From an uncultured Tenacibaculum sp. (GTDB lineage: Bacteria > Bacteroidota > Bacteroidia > Flavobacteriales > Flavobacteriaceae): DNA of 64,000 bases. Position numbers and translations under genes: made by a program. A model generated the notes under the pieces. The model was not told the DNA's origin and searched no databases. It worked only from the letters and a program-made list of their open reading frames with translations. Location of the stretch: positions 62,001 through 126,000 of the forward strand of contig NZ_CANNBW010000007.1 in NCBI RefSeq assembly GCF_947502995.1, in the 5' to 3' direction. Positions 43,185 to 51,771 of the stretch are shown here, piece after piece (position 1 is the stretch's first letter; the number at the start of each line of letters is the position of its first letter).

Positions 43185-43808
43185 ATGATTTTAAAAAGAA
43201 TATTGATTTTAAGTTTTAGTATTTTATCAAGTATTATAGCAACTTCTCAGAATGAAGTTTGTACTAGTCCTGATTCTGGAGATGATCTTTTAATGGAACT
43301 TAACAGCATTAGTAAATGTCATGTCGAAGAAAAGAAAGAAGAAATTGCACCAAAAAGAAATAGATATTTAAGAATTAGAAATAACAGATACTATGCTAAT
43401 TTAAGAAAGAATATACGTGATTTAAAAACTAAGAAAGAACCTGTTAAAGAAGTAAAAGCGAAAGAGATTTATCTTGGAGAAGCAACTTTAGAACCTGTTT
43501 TATTATCAGCGAATCAAAACAGAGGAGATTTTACAGAGACTTTAGAGAGTTATGTTAGTGATAATTTAGTATATCCAGAATCATTAAAAGATAATAATGT
43601 TGAAGGAATTGTATGGAGTAGCTTTGTTATTGATACTAAAGGGGAAGTGAAAAACATTGTGACTTTAGGACCTATTGGAGGTAAATTGTTAGAACAAGAA
43701 GCAGAACGATTATTAAAAGCTTTACCTAAGTTTTCTCCAGGGGAATTAGACGGAGAAAAAGTTAATGTTAAACATTTAATGGCGATTAAATTTGAATTAA
43801 ATATATAG
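43185..43808 (+). CDS. secreted TonB C-terminal-domain protein, paralog 4
   Basis: 207 residues. The signal peptide ends near ATSQ, Cys26 and Cys45 frame MELNSISKC, a basic and aromatic stretch (RYLRIRNNRYYANLRKN) follows, then the TonB-like domain (VEGIVWSSFVIDTKGEVKNIVTLGPIGGKLLEQEAERLLKALPKFSPG). The second Cys pair of the other three copies is missing. No receptor gene adjoins it; it lies alone between the hydrolase and the DUF6503-like gene. Its promoter resembles that of the lipoprotein gene at 777, so those two may be coexpressed. Confidence 0.7.
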   Translation: MILKRILILSFSILSSIIATSQNEVCTSPDSGDDLLMELNSISKCHVEEKKEEIAPKRNRYLRIRNNRYYANLRKNIRDLKTKKEPVKEVKAKEIYLGEATLEPVLLSANQNRGDFTETLESYVSDNLVYPESLKDNNVEGIVWSSFVIDTKGEVKNIVTLGPIGGKLLEQEAERLLKALPKFSPGELDGEKVNVKHLMAIKFELNI

Positions 43809-43850
43809 TTCGTTTTAGATTTATATATCATAATAAATGGAGGGAACTAT

Positions 43851-43903
43851 AAAAAAGAGATTCTAAATGTTTAAAAAACATTTAGAATCTCTTCATTTAT
43901 TTT
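43851..43903. terminator. bidirectional terminator between convergent genes
   Basis: GAGATTCTAAATGTTT pairs with its complement around an A-rich loop, with A and T runs outside. It ends both the TonB-domain gene and the leftward DUF6503-like gene. Confidence 0.85.
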
Positions 43904-43917
43904 TTTAGAAGTTAGAT

Positions 43918-44625
43918 TTACTTTATTAAAGTATCTGTTCCTAAATAACCATCGTTTTTATTGTAGTACCAAGCTCTTACTTTTGGCATTTTTATACCAT
44001 TAATAGTCTCTTCTTCAGAAAGTAAAATATATTCGCCACTATCTTTAGTCGCTTTAAAGAACTGATAAACTTCCATAGCATAGGTTTTCGGATTGAAATA
44101 AAAATACCAAGTATCTTTTCCTACGTTAGCATCATAAGTGGCTTTTAAAACCAAATATTCTTTTCCTTTAAAGGTTTTCTTTTCTACTTTATCATCGATG
44201 ATAGTTCCATTATCTTTTAACTTCATTGGTAAACCATATAAATACGTGTAGTAATTTTTAAACAAATTTGCTCTGTCACAACTCAATTTGTGTTCTTTAA
44301 GAATTGCTTCAGAAGGATTTTCATTACCATTAAAAGCAATTTTACAATTTTCCTTTTCTACAGTATATTTAGTTGTGTTTTCGCCTCGTTTTGCTTCTAC
44401 AGAAAAAAACTGATTCGGTAGATTTATTTCTATTTTACTATCTCTTTTCGGATTATTAGGAGTTGTCATAGTAATATGCAGCGTTCCTTTAAAGGTTTCC
44501 CAATTTCCGTTTGGATCGTGGTATTTAATAGCTTTTTCTAATAGTTTTTTTCCTGAAATATTTTGAGCGTTTACCAATAAGTTAAAAGAGAATAGTAAAC
44601 TTAAAAGAAGCGATAGTCGATACAT
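43918..44625 (-). CDS. secreted DUF6503-like protein (LolA-type fold likely)
   Basis: 235 residues with a signal peptide (cleavage near VNAQ). The segment GKKLLEKAIKYHDPNGNWETFKGTLHITMTTPN and the late KTYAMEVYQFFKAT are typical of the flavobacterial DUF6503 family, which resembles LolA/LppX half-barrels that bind lipids. The binding of a lipid is inference. It lies downstream of the glycerate kinase gene in the same direction, with an inverted repeat between, so it may be read from the same operon or separately. Confidence 0.65.
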   Translation of the reverse strand: MYRLSLLLSLLFSFNLLVNAQNISGKKLLEKAIKYHDPNGNWETFKGTLHITMTTPNNPKRDSKIEINLPNQFFSVEAKRGENTTKYTVEKENCKIAFNGNENPSEAILKEHKLSCDRANLFKNYYTYLYGLPMKLKDNGTIIDDKVEKKTFKGKEYLVLKATYDANVGKDTWYFYFNPKTYAMEVYQFFKATKDSGEYILLSEEETINGIKMPKVRAWYYNKNDGYLGTDTLIK

Positions 44626-44626
44626 A

Positions 44627-44654
44627 GTACATTAGATTTATTGAACTAATGTAC
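44627..44654. repeat. inverted repeat upstream of the DUF6503-like gene
   Basis: GTACATTAG (44627-44635) and CTAATGTAC (44646-44654) are perfect 9-bp arms around 10 bp, directly next to the start codon of the leftward gene. On the minus strand no T run follows, so it is not a normal terminator; an operator or a leader hairpin is more likely. Confidence 0.5.
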
Positions 44655-44688
44655 TGTTTTTTGAAGAATGTATACGTTTATTAACTAT

Positions 44689-45810
44689 TTACAATTGATC
44701 TTCTACAAACTTTTCAGCTAATTCTTTTAGATAGAATTTTGTACGATCGAAAGCATCGTTAACATCTGTGGCAATGTTGATAATATCTTTCGCATAATCA
44801 ATTTTGAAATGTTTTAATTCCTCTGAAGTCAATGAAATTTCACCACAGAATACAGCGACTTTGGTTAAAAGGTTTCTAGCTTGTAAAATACCTTGAATTG
44901 TTTTTCCATTTTTAGTCTGTTCGTCTAGTTTTCCTTCACCAGTGATAATCCAATCAGCATCTTGAATTACTTCATTAAAATTCGCTAGTTCTTTGATCAG
45001 GTTAATACCAGAAATAAGCTCACCTTTCAGAAAAATATGACACCCAACACCCATTCCACCAGCCGCACCGCCACCTACAATTTTTTGGGTTTGAGTATTA
45101 AAATGATCATCTAAAACTTTTGATAAATGAATCATACCGTTTTCTAAGAGTATAATATCACTTTCTGAAGCTCCTTTTTGTTTTGCATACACGTGAGAAG
45201 CACCATTAGGTCCGTATAACGGATTGGTAACATCGCAAGCTATTTTAAATGTGGTGTTTTGTAATTTAGGATGTATATTTTTGGAAGAAACCTTTTCAAT
45301 TTCATTAAGATTTTCTCCAATAGGATGGACCGGATTTCCTTTTACATCGTAAAACTCATATCCTAAAGCAGTTGCCATTCCAATACCACAATCGTTAGTT
45401 GCACTTCCGCCTAATCCGATAATAATTGTTTCTGCTCCTTTTTCTAAAGCATCAATAATCAGTTCACCGGTTCCAAATGTACTAGCTTTTTTAACGTTTA
45501 AAACATCCCCAATTAAAGCTTTCATTCCTGAAGCTTCAGCCATTTCTATAAACGCTGTTTTTGTAGTTTCAGAATATAAATAGCTAGCTTCAATTTCGTT
45601 CAAATAGGCACTTTTTACTTGTTTGGTCATCAAATTTCCACCTAAGTAATATTGTGCAATATCAATAGTACCATCACCTCCATCTGCTAAAGGAAGTAGT
45701 TTGATATTATCTCGATGAACAAAGTTTTGTAATGTGTTTTTAAAGATATCACAAAACTCAAACGAAGAGAGTGTACCTTTAAATTTATCTGGGGCAATAA
45801 CAATACGCAT
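44689..45810 (-). CDS. glycerate kinase (GarK/GlxK family)
   Basis: 373 residues. Family motifs are MRIVIAPDKFKGTLSSFE at the start, LPLADGGDGTIDI, ETIIIGLGGSATNDCGIGMATALG and ADWIITGEGKLDEQTKNGK. The enzyme phosphorylates glycerate to 2-phosphoglycerate (or 3-phosphoglycerate in some members) with ATP. It is the last catabolic gene behind the symporter (11-bp gap) and the GH63/MGH-like hydrolase, which fits the release of glycerate from a glycosyl-glycerate substrate. Confidence 0.95.
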   Translation of the reverse strand: MRIVIAPDKFKGTLSSFEFCDIFKNTLQNFVHRDNIKLLPLADGGDGTIDIAQYYLGGNLMTKQVKSAYLNEIEASYLYSETTKTAFIEMAEASGMKALIGDVLNVKKASTFGTGELIIDALEKGAETIIIGLGGSATNDCGIGMATALGYEFYDVKGNPVHPIGENLNEIEKVSSKNIHPKLQNTTFKIACDVTNPLYGPNGASHVYAKQKGASESDIILLENGMIHLSKVLDDHFNTQTQKIVGGGAAGGMGVGCHIFLKGELISGINLIKELANFNEVIQDADWIITGEGKLDEQTKNGKTIQGILQARNLLTKVAVFCGEISLTSEELKHFKIDYAKDIINIATDVNDAFDRTKFYLKELAEKFVEDQL

Positions 45811-45821
45811 AACAAAGGGTT

Positions 45822-47528
45822 TTAGCTAAAAAGCTGTGGAATAAATACACTAAAAATGATGATAAGCACAAAGAAACCTACTAATATTCCTGTTTCACGA
45901 GTTAATACAGATTGTAAACTGATACTGTATGTTTGACTTTGCATTTGTTTTGCAGGTACTTTTGGAGTCAATCTACTAACAAGTACAGCTAAAACTACAG
46001 CAATTACAAAACCAGTTAAGTTATACCAAATCCAGAATAAATCGGGAACATTTTGAATACCAATATTTGCTAATGCTTGATGAATATTTTCTGATCCATT
46101 ATAGAATTTTCCTTGATAGATAAAGTAAGTGATTTCAGGAAGATATTTAAAAATTAGATTGATAATTACTGAACTTATAATGGCAACATTCATTCCTACA
46201 TGATTTACTTTTTTGAAGAAAATAGCTAAGATGAAAGCCGCTAAAATAGGTCCGTAAAACAAAGAAGAAATGGAATTAATAATTTCAATAACCGTACTTT
46301 GACTGTTCCCAAATAAATAAGCTGCCAGAATACAAACAGCGCCCCAAAAAACAACTAATATTTTAGAAGTGAAAAGATATTTTTTCTCTGATAATTGTCC
46401 TTTGCTATTGAAAAAATCTTCAATAGTTACAGCGCTTAAAGAATTGATTGTAGAACTTAACGAAGACATTGCGGCAGACATAATTCCGATCATTAAAATT
46501 CCAATAAATCCGTTTGGTAAATATTTAGTGATAAATACAGGAATCATTAAATCAGGTTTTATTCCGTTTCTTGCGTATTCAGCAGGATAATGAGTTTTTG
46601 TAGTAGCAACAATACTGTCATAAAATTCAGGAATGTTATTTACTAAATAACCAATAATTAATCCCATAACACAATACACAAAGACCACAGGAAAACGAAG
46701 TAAACCATTTGCTACCAATAGTTTTTTAATTGAAGAACTATCTTTAGCAGAAAGTAAACGTTGTGCTTGAGTTTGATCGGTTCCGTAATACGATAAGTAT
46801 AAAAATAATCCACCTAAAAGCATAGACCAAAATCCGTAATTTTCGTTGTTGTAAATTCCTAAATTATCTAGTTCTATAACTTGTAATCTAGAAGCATCAA
46901 AACCTTTAAACGGACCAATATCTTTCATCATATAATATCCGACACTCAAACAAATAATTAATCCTAGGAATAAGATAATCATTTGAATTGCATCTCCCCA
47001 AACCACAGCTTTCATTCCACCTTGATAAGAATAAATAAGTGTAACAACACTTATGATTAATAAAGTAAGGTGAAAACTAATACCAACTACAGCCTGAATA
47101 ATTAGTGCCATAGTAAATACCATAACTCCGGTACCTAAGGCTCTACTGATTTGAAAAACCAAACTGATAAGTTTTCGTGTTGAAGCAGAAAAACGTTTTT
47201 CTAAATATTCATAAACACTAACAACTCCAGATTTATATAATGGGGGAATAACAAAAAACATAATACCTACCATGGCTAATGGCACACCAAATTCAAACGT
47301 TAGCCATTTCATACCACCACCTTGTTTTAAACCGACGAACGCAGGTGCTGAAATAAAACTAATGGCAGATAATTGTGTAGCCATGGTAGATAAGCTTAAT
47401 GGGAACCAACCTAGACTTTTACCTCCTAAAAAATAATCTTTAGAGGTTTTATTCTCTTTAAAAAAATATCCCATGCTCATAAAAGCAATGAGGTAAACGA
47501 TAATAAGTGTATAATCTAGCCAGTTCAT
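45822..47528 (-). CDS. sodium:solute symporter (SSS family)
   Basis: 568 residues with about 13-14 membrane helices. The SSS pattern is clear: YFLGGKSLGWFPLSLSTMATQLSAISFISAPAFV near the N terminus, LYSYQGGMKAVVWGDAIQM, and GIMSAAMSSLSSTINSLSAV. These proteins import sugars, organic acids or similar solutes with sodium across the inner membrane. In this locus it should import the glycosyl-glycerate or its breakdown product; which of the two depends on where the hydrolase acts. The hydrolase has no signal peptide, so import of the intact solute is more likely. Confidence 0.95.
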   Translation of the reverse strand: MNWLDYTLIIVYLIAFMSMGYFFKENKTSKDYFLGGKSLGWFPLSLSTMATQLSAISFISAPAFVGLKQGGGMKWLTFEFGVPLAMVGIMFFVIPPLYKSGVVSVYEYLEKRFSASTRKLISLVFQISRALGTGVMVFTMALIIQAVVGISFHLTLLIISVVTLIYSYQGGMKAVVWGDAIQMIILFLGLIICLSVGYYMMKDIGPFKGFDASRLQVIELDNLGIYNNENYGFWSMLLGGLFLYLSYYGTDQTQAQRLLSAKDSSSIKKLLVANGLLRFPVVFVYCVMGLIIGYLVNNIPEFYDSIVATTKTHYPAEYARNGIKPDLMIPVFITKYLPNGFIGILMIGIMSAAMSSLSSTINSLSAVTIEDFFNSKGQLSEKKYLFTSKILVVFWGAVCILAAYLFGNSQSTVIEIINSISSLFYGPILAAFILAIFFKKVNHVGMNVAIISSVIINLIFKYLPEITYFIYQGKFYNGSENIHQALANIGIQNVPDLFWIWYNLTGFVIAVVLAVLVSRLTPKVPAKQMQSQTYSISLQSVLTRETGILVGFFVLIIIFSVFIPQLFS

Positions 47529-47556
47529 GTATATAAAGTTAGGGGATTAAGAGTTG

Positions 47557-48870
47557 TTATTCGCTTAATAAATCTATTAAAAGTGCTGCACTCCAAGAAA
47601 AGTTATTCCCTCCGTATCCAGCTGTATTGTTTTTATGTTCTTCTTTTCTTGCATCGAAATATTCGTAAAATCCATTTTTCTCTAATATTTCAATAGAATC
47701 ATCCTTTACACGTTGTGCAATAGTATTGTATCCGTATTTATTCAATCCGTGATATAATAACCAGTTTAAATTAATCCAAACCGGACCTCTCCAATATTGT
47801 TTTGGTTTATAACGCTCGTGAGTTGGATCGAAAGAAGCACACATGTACTGATCTTCATTTCCAAATTTATCCATTAGTGTACCAACTAATTCTTCTGCTC
47901 TTTTTTGATCTGGAATTTCAGCAAATAAAGGCGCGAAAGAAGAAGAAGAAATATAACGTAATAACTTTTTATTTCTTAGATCGTAATGGCAGTACGCTTT
48001 TAGTTCTTCATCGTATAATTTATCATTAAAATTTTGAATAGATTTTTCTGTAAGTTGTTTTAATGTCGCTATTTTATTTTCGTTTCCACCAATTAATTCA
48101 TACAAACGAATTAAAGATTGATTAGAAGCAATAAGTACTGTATTAAAAAGTGGATCTTGAATTAAGAAAGGTGATAACTCTGCGATTTTCTCATCATTGT
48201 AATGATGTGCTTTTGCTATTTCAATAATGTGTAAGTAATGATTGTATTCTTCATTACTTGGTCTTTGAGAAGCATCTACATGAGTTGTATCTCTTCGTTC
48301 AAATTTATACTCTGGAGATTCCATAGTATTCCAAACATCATCCCAAATAGGAGAATTGTCTGTTCCTGATTCCCAGTTATGATAAATGTATACCAATCCT
48401 TCATCTAAAGGATCTCGATGCTTATAAAAATATAAGCTATAATCATAAATGGCATCAATTGTAGTTTTAATAAATGCAGTAATATTTTCTTTGTTTTCAG
48501 CAATATGATACATGCGTTCTAGAGTAAAACCAAGAACATGTGGTTGTGTCATTCCTGTTGTCGGAACTTTATTAATAACTAGTGAACTTAAACTAGATTG
48601 ATGAAATTCTGGTCCAGGAAAATAGGTGTCACTTTCATTATGAAAAATGATGTGTGGTATAAATCCGTTTGACCATTGCGAATCAATTAGTGTTTTAATC
48701 TCTTTCTTGGCTTTTTCCATGTCGAAATGAGCAAAACCAATAGCTATAAATCCAGAATCCCAATTCCACTGAAAAGGGTATAAACCCTGACAAGGAATGG
48801 TAAATCCTTTTTCCTGATAGTTGTTATTTAATATCTCTCGAGCTTTCGAGATAAGTTTTTGATCTTTCAT
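47557..48870 (-). CDS. GH63/MGH1-like glycoside hydrolase, candidate glycosyl-glycerate hydrolase
   Basis: 437 residues, no signal peptide, an (alpha/alpha)6-barrel of GH63 type. Motifs: YPFQWNWDSGF (31-41), NGFIPHIIF (68-76), NWESGTDNSPIWD (165-177, with Asp171 as the probable acid), YWRGPVW (359-365) and FSWSAAL (424-430). This short form without N-terminal domain resembles bacterial mannosylglycerate and glucosylglycerate hydrolases rather than processing glucosidases. Coupling with glycerate kinase supports that substrate class. Trehalase-like activity on another alpha-glucoside remains an alternative. Confidence 0.78.
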   Translation of the reverse strand: MKDQKLISKAREILNNNYQEKGFTIPCQGLYPFQWNWDSGFIAIGFAHFDMEKAKKEIKTLIDSQWSNGFIPHIIFHNESDTYFPGPEFHQSSLSSLVINKVPTTGMTQPHVLGFTLERMYHIAENKENITAFIKTTIDAIYDYSLYFYKHRDPLDEGLVYIYHNWESGTDNSPIWDDVWNTMESPEYKFERRDTTHVDASQRPSNEEYNHYLHIIEIAKAHHYNDEKIAELSPFLIQDPLFNTVLIASNQSLIRLYELIGGNENKIATLKQLTEKSIQNFNDKLYDEELKAYCHYDLRNKKLLRYISSSSFAPLFAEIPDQKRAEELVGTLMDKFGNEDQYMCASFDPTHERYKPKQYWRGPVWINLNWLLYHGLNKYGYNTIAQRVKDDSIEILEKNGFYEYFDARKEEHKNNTAGYGGNNFSWSAALLIDLLSE

Positions 48871-48885
48871 AAAAATTAGTAAAAG

Positions 48886-48929
48886 AGCATTGGCTTATGT
48901 GTTGGTAATGATGTTGCTAAGCCAATGCT
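48886..48929 (-). terminator. terminator or attenuator between receptor and hydrolase genes
   Basis: AGCATTGGCTTA (48886-48897) pairs with TAAGCCAATGCT (48918-48929). On the minus strand it follows the receptor gene and is followed by TCTTTTAC, a weak T tail. It may reduce expression of the downstream genes relative to the receptor. Confidence 0.6.
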
Positions 48930-48959
48930 TTATAAAAAAACTATTAACAAATTGTGTGA

Positions 48960-51626
48960 TTAAAAGTTGAAGGTTGCTGTTAAGAATAATCTTCTTGGTA
49001 AAATTGGTCTACCAAAGAAAAATTCTGCATCACCAGCTTGGTTAACGTTTCTTGGATCTCCTTCTGTTACTCCGTCTGTATCGAATAAGTTGAATACAGA
49101 GAATCCTAAACGTAAATTATCTCTTTTCTCGTTTAAATCGAATGTATATCCAGCTCCAAGTCTTACAATAGAAATCGGATCTAATTCAACGTTATTATTA
49201 TCTGCTGCGAATTTGCTACCTGTATAGTTTAAAGAGAATACTCCATCAAATTTCTTGTCATCGTAGTGTAGTCCTAAAGCGGTAATAAAATTCGGTTGTC
49301 TTGCTAGTTTATTACCTTCATTAATTGAAGTACTTCCTCCATTTACTAAATCTTCATCTACATTTTCAGTAATCTCATGATCTTGATACGTAAGAGTTCC
49401 TCTGAAGCTTAAGTTTTCAATGAATTTATAGTCCCAGTTTGCTTCAATACCAAACGTAGCGGTATTCTGAGAAGATCTCGTTAAATCTACTAATTGCCCA
49501 GCATTAAAACCTTGAGTAATTCTGATACGATCACTTAATCCTACGTAGTACGCAGCAAAAGAACCAGAAAGTTTTTCGCTTCCATATTTTGCTCCTGCTT
49601 CAAATTGAATGATTTGTTCAGAATCGTACTTACTGTTTGTTACTCCAGTTGAAATTGGAGCAAATCCTCTTAATTGTGGAAAGAAATATCCTTTAGAGAA
49701 GTTAGCATATAAGTTTACGTTCTCTTTTAATTCATACAAACCTGCTAAAGAAACTGCCCAATCTGTAGCAGATACAGAAGCTCTTGTAAAACTACCATCT
49801 GCATAACTTACGTTAGCAAGTTCAGGAGTTAATTCTGGATTGTCGTAAACTTGTTCTTCAATAATATTTCCATTACTAAATACACCATCTGTAGATTCTA
49901 AACGGAACCCAACATCGAAACGCCATCTATCAAATATCATTTCATCTGTAATGTAAACCGCACTTCTATTTTGCGTTAAAAATCTATTTGAAGTCATACC
50001 AATTCTGTTGTATAAACCACCTTCAGAATACACGACGTTATTTCCGCCTCCATCTGTATAACTTAAATTGATTAATCTTGGATTGTTATTGAATTCTGAT
50101 AGAACACGATATTGAAAATTTACATCTTCAGCTTCAGAACGAGCTAAGAAAGTTCCCAAAGTAATAGAGTGACTTCCGTTATCGGTATTAATTTTCTTTA
50201 CAATTGCAGCTTCTCCTGCATAATCTGTCATCGGACGTAAACGATCGATATGTAAATTGTCAAGTACTAAATCGTTACCATTTACAGGAACTGTACTTCC
50301 TTGATAAGTTGCTGTAAAACCAGTATTCCCAGGAGCAACATTATTTACATATTCATTTAAAGTGATAGGATTGTTATTCGCGCCATTTCCTCCAATGTAT
50401 AAAGCAAAATTGTGCTCATATTCTGCAAATCTTATTTTTGATTTAAATTTTAAATCATCAGTAAAATTGTAGTTGAAATCGGTAAGTACATAACCACCTT
50501 TTGTAGAAACTCCATCTTCAATTGGGCTGTTATAAATTCCACCTGGAGTTCTAAAAGAAGTATTTGCTAATTCACCAGATAATAACTGAAAAACTTCTTC
50601 ACCATCGTTTCCTGTTAATCTAGATCGAGATGCACCATCTAAAGGTAATGGTAAAAAGAATTGGGCATTATCGTTGATGTATTGTCCATGAACAGTTAAT
50701 GAACCATTTTCGAATTTCTTTTTAATATTTCCTCTGAATTGCGCTCCTTTTGTTGGCAAACCTGTTACAATCGGACCGTCATCGTATCTTACAAATCCAG
50801 TAAAAGCATAATATGTGTCAGAATCTTCTCCACCTAAACGACCACCAGTATAAAAGTCAGTTTTTACACGTCCTTTATTAGCCCATTCTACATTGATGAT
50901 GTTATTTGCATCTGTATCTCCTGTTTTACTTGTGTAATTTAAAATACCAGCAACAGATCCAGCACCGTATAATACAGCTGCTCCACCACGAACAAATTCA
51001 AATCCTTTAAAACCAATATCTGGTCTTGCATAAACATCATGAGCAGATGAGTTTAATCCGAAAGTACTCATTAAAGGCATTCCGTCGTATTGTAACGGAT
51101 TAAAAACATATTGTCCGCCAGAAGGTAAACCTCTTACAAATACATTTGTAGCAGTTTCACCACCACCACCTTCGGCAGTAACACCAGGAACACTTCTAAT
51201 AATATCAGCCTGACTATTGGCAGATAGTTTTGTAATTTCTTTTTGTTTTAAAGAAGTTATAGATAAAGGCGCGTTTTTTTGCGATCTAAAAGTACTAGAT
51301 GCGGTAAGTACAACTTCATCAAGTACATCTCCACCTTCTTGAAGAATAATATCTTTTTGAATAGTTGTTCCGTCTAACTGTATTACTTCCGTAAAAGCTT
51401 TAAACCCTACAAAACTTGCTCTTAATGTTTGTTTACCTGTAAGAGAAGTAACCAAGGTAAAATTTCCATCAAAATCTGTAGAAGCACCAGAAGTTGTGCC
51501 TTCTAAGATGATGTTTACTCCAGGGATTGGTTCACCCTGTTTGTCTTTTACTGTACCTTTTATAGTTGTTTGTGCAAAAGTTGAAAAACTATAAAACGAC
51601 AATAATACTATTAATATTTGTTTCAT
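48960..51626 (-). CDS. TonB-dependent outer-membrane receptor of the glycosyl-glycerate locus
   Basis: 888 residues: signal peptide (cleavage near TFAQ), carboxypeptidase-regulatory-like domain (KGTVKDKQGEPIPGVNIILEGTTSGASTD), plug (SITSLKQKEITKLSANSQADIIRSVPGV; GFEFVRGGAAVLYGAGSVAGILNYTSK) and a barrel ending LFLTATFNF with the usual terminal Phe. No SusD gene accompanies it, so it is not a classical Sus pair. It should carry the locus substrate over the outer membrane. It differs clearly from the two receptors at 22-29 kb. Confidence 0.9.
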   Translation of the reverse strand: MKQILIVLLSFYSFSTFAQTTIKGTVKDKQGEPIPGVNIILEGTTSGASTDFDGNFTLVTSLTGKQTLRASFVGFKAFTEVIQLDGTTIQKDIILQEGGDVLDEVVLTASSTFRSQKNAPLSITSLKQKEITKLSANSQADIIRSVPGVTAEGGGGETATNVFVRGLPSGGQYVFNPLQYDGMPLMSTFGLNSSAHDVYARPDIGFKGFEFVRGGAAVLYGAGSVAGILNYTSKTGDTDANNIINVEWANKGRVKTDFYTGGRLGGEDSDTYYAFTGFVRYDDGPIVTGLPTKGAQFRGNIKKKFENGSLTVHGQYINDNAQFFLPLPLDGASRSRLTGNDGEEVFQLLSGELANTSFRTPGGIYNSPIEDGVSTKGGYVLTDFNYNFTDDLKFKSKIRFAEYEHNFALYIGGNGANNNPITLNEYVNNVAPGNTGFTATYQGSTVPVNGNDLVLDNLHIDRLRPMTDYAGEAAIVKKINTDNGSHSITLGTFLARSEAEDVNFQYRVLSEFNNNPRLINLSYTDGGGNNVVYSEGGLYNRIGMTSNRFLTQNRSAVYITDEMIFDRWRFDVGFRLESTDGVFSNGNIIEEQVYDNPELTPELANVSYADGSFTRASVSATDWAVSLAGLYELKENVNLYANFSKGYFFPQLRGFAPISTGVTNSKYDSEQIIQFEAGAKYGSEKLSGSFAAYYVGLSDRIRITQGFNAGQLVDLTRSSQNTATFGIEANWDYKFIENLSFRGTLTYQDHEITENVDEDLVNGGSTSINEGNKLARQPNFITALGLHYDDKKFDGVFSLNYTGSKFAADNNNVELDPISIVRLGAGYTFDLNEKRDNLRLGFSVFNLFDTDGVTEGDPRNVNQAGDAEFFFGRPILPRRLFLTATFNF

Positions 51627-51648
51627 AAAACTACGAATTAGTTGCTAA

Positions 51649-51689
51649 TACAGTAAAAATATTGTTATATGTTTATTTTTTTTACTGTA
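51649..51689 (-). repeat. inverted repeat in the receptor leader
   Basis: TACAGTAAAAA (51649-51659) and TTTTTACTGTA (51679-51689) are perfect 11-bp arms. They lie between the receptor start codon and the LacI-type operators, so they are probably within the receptor mRNA leader or a second operator. Confidence 0.45.
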
Positions 51690-51707
51690 ATTTTATGAAA
51701 AATTAAC

Positions 51708-51731
51708 GCAAACGTTACCGCAAACGTTTGC
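51708..51731. promoter_or_regulatory. tandem LacI-family operators
   Basis: GCAAACGTTTGC (51720-51731) is a perfect palindrome with the central CG typical of LacI-family operators. GCAAACGTTACC (51708-51719) directly before it is a second, imperfect site sharing the first nine bases. On the minus strand the first site includes TAACGTTTG, close to a -7 box, so binding would block the receptor promoter; the LacI gene starts 41 bp to the right, so autoregulation is likely. Confidence 0.75.
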
Positions 51732-51771
51732 AAAAGAATATTTCATAAAGATTTAATCTAAAATTTACGTC

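Noticed and set aside
48960..51626. A classical SusC/SusD polysaccharide locus
   Set aside because: No SusD-like lipoprotein gene adjoins the receptor and the enzymes suit a small solute rather than a polysaccharide.
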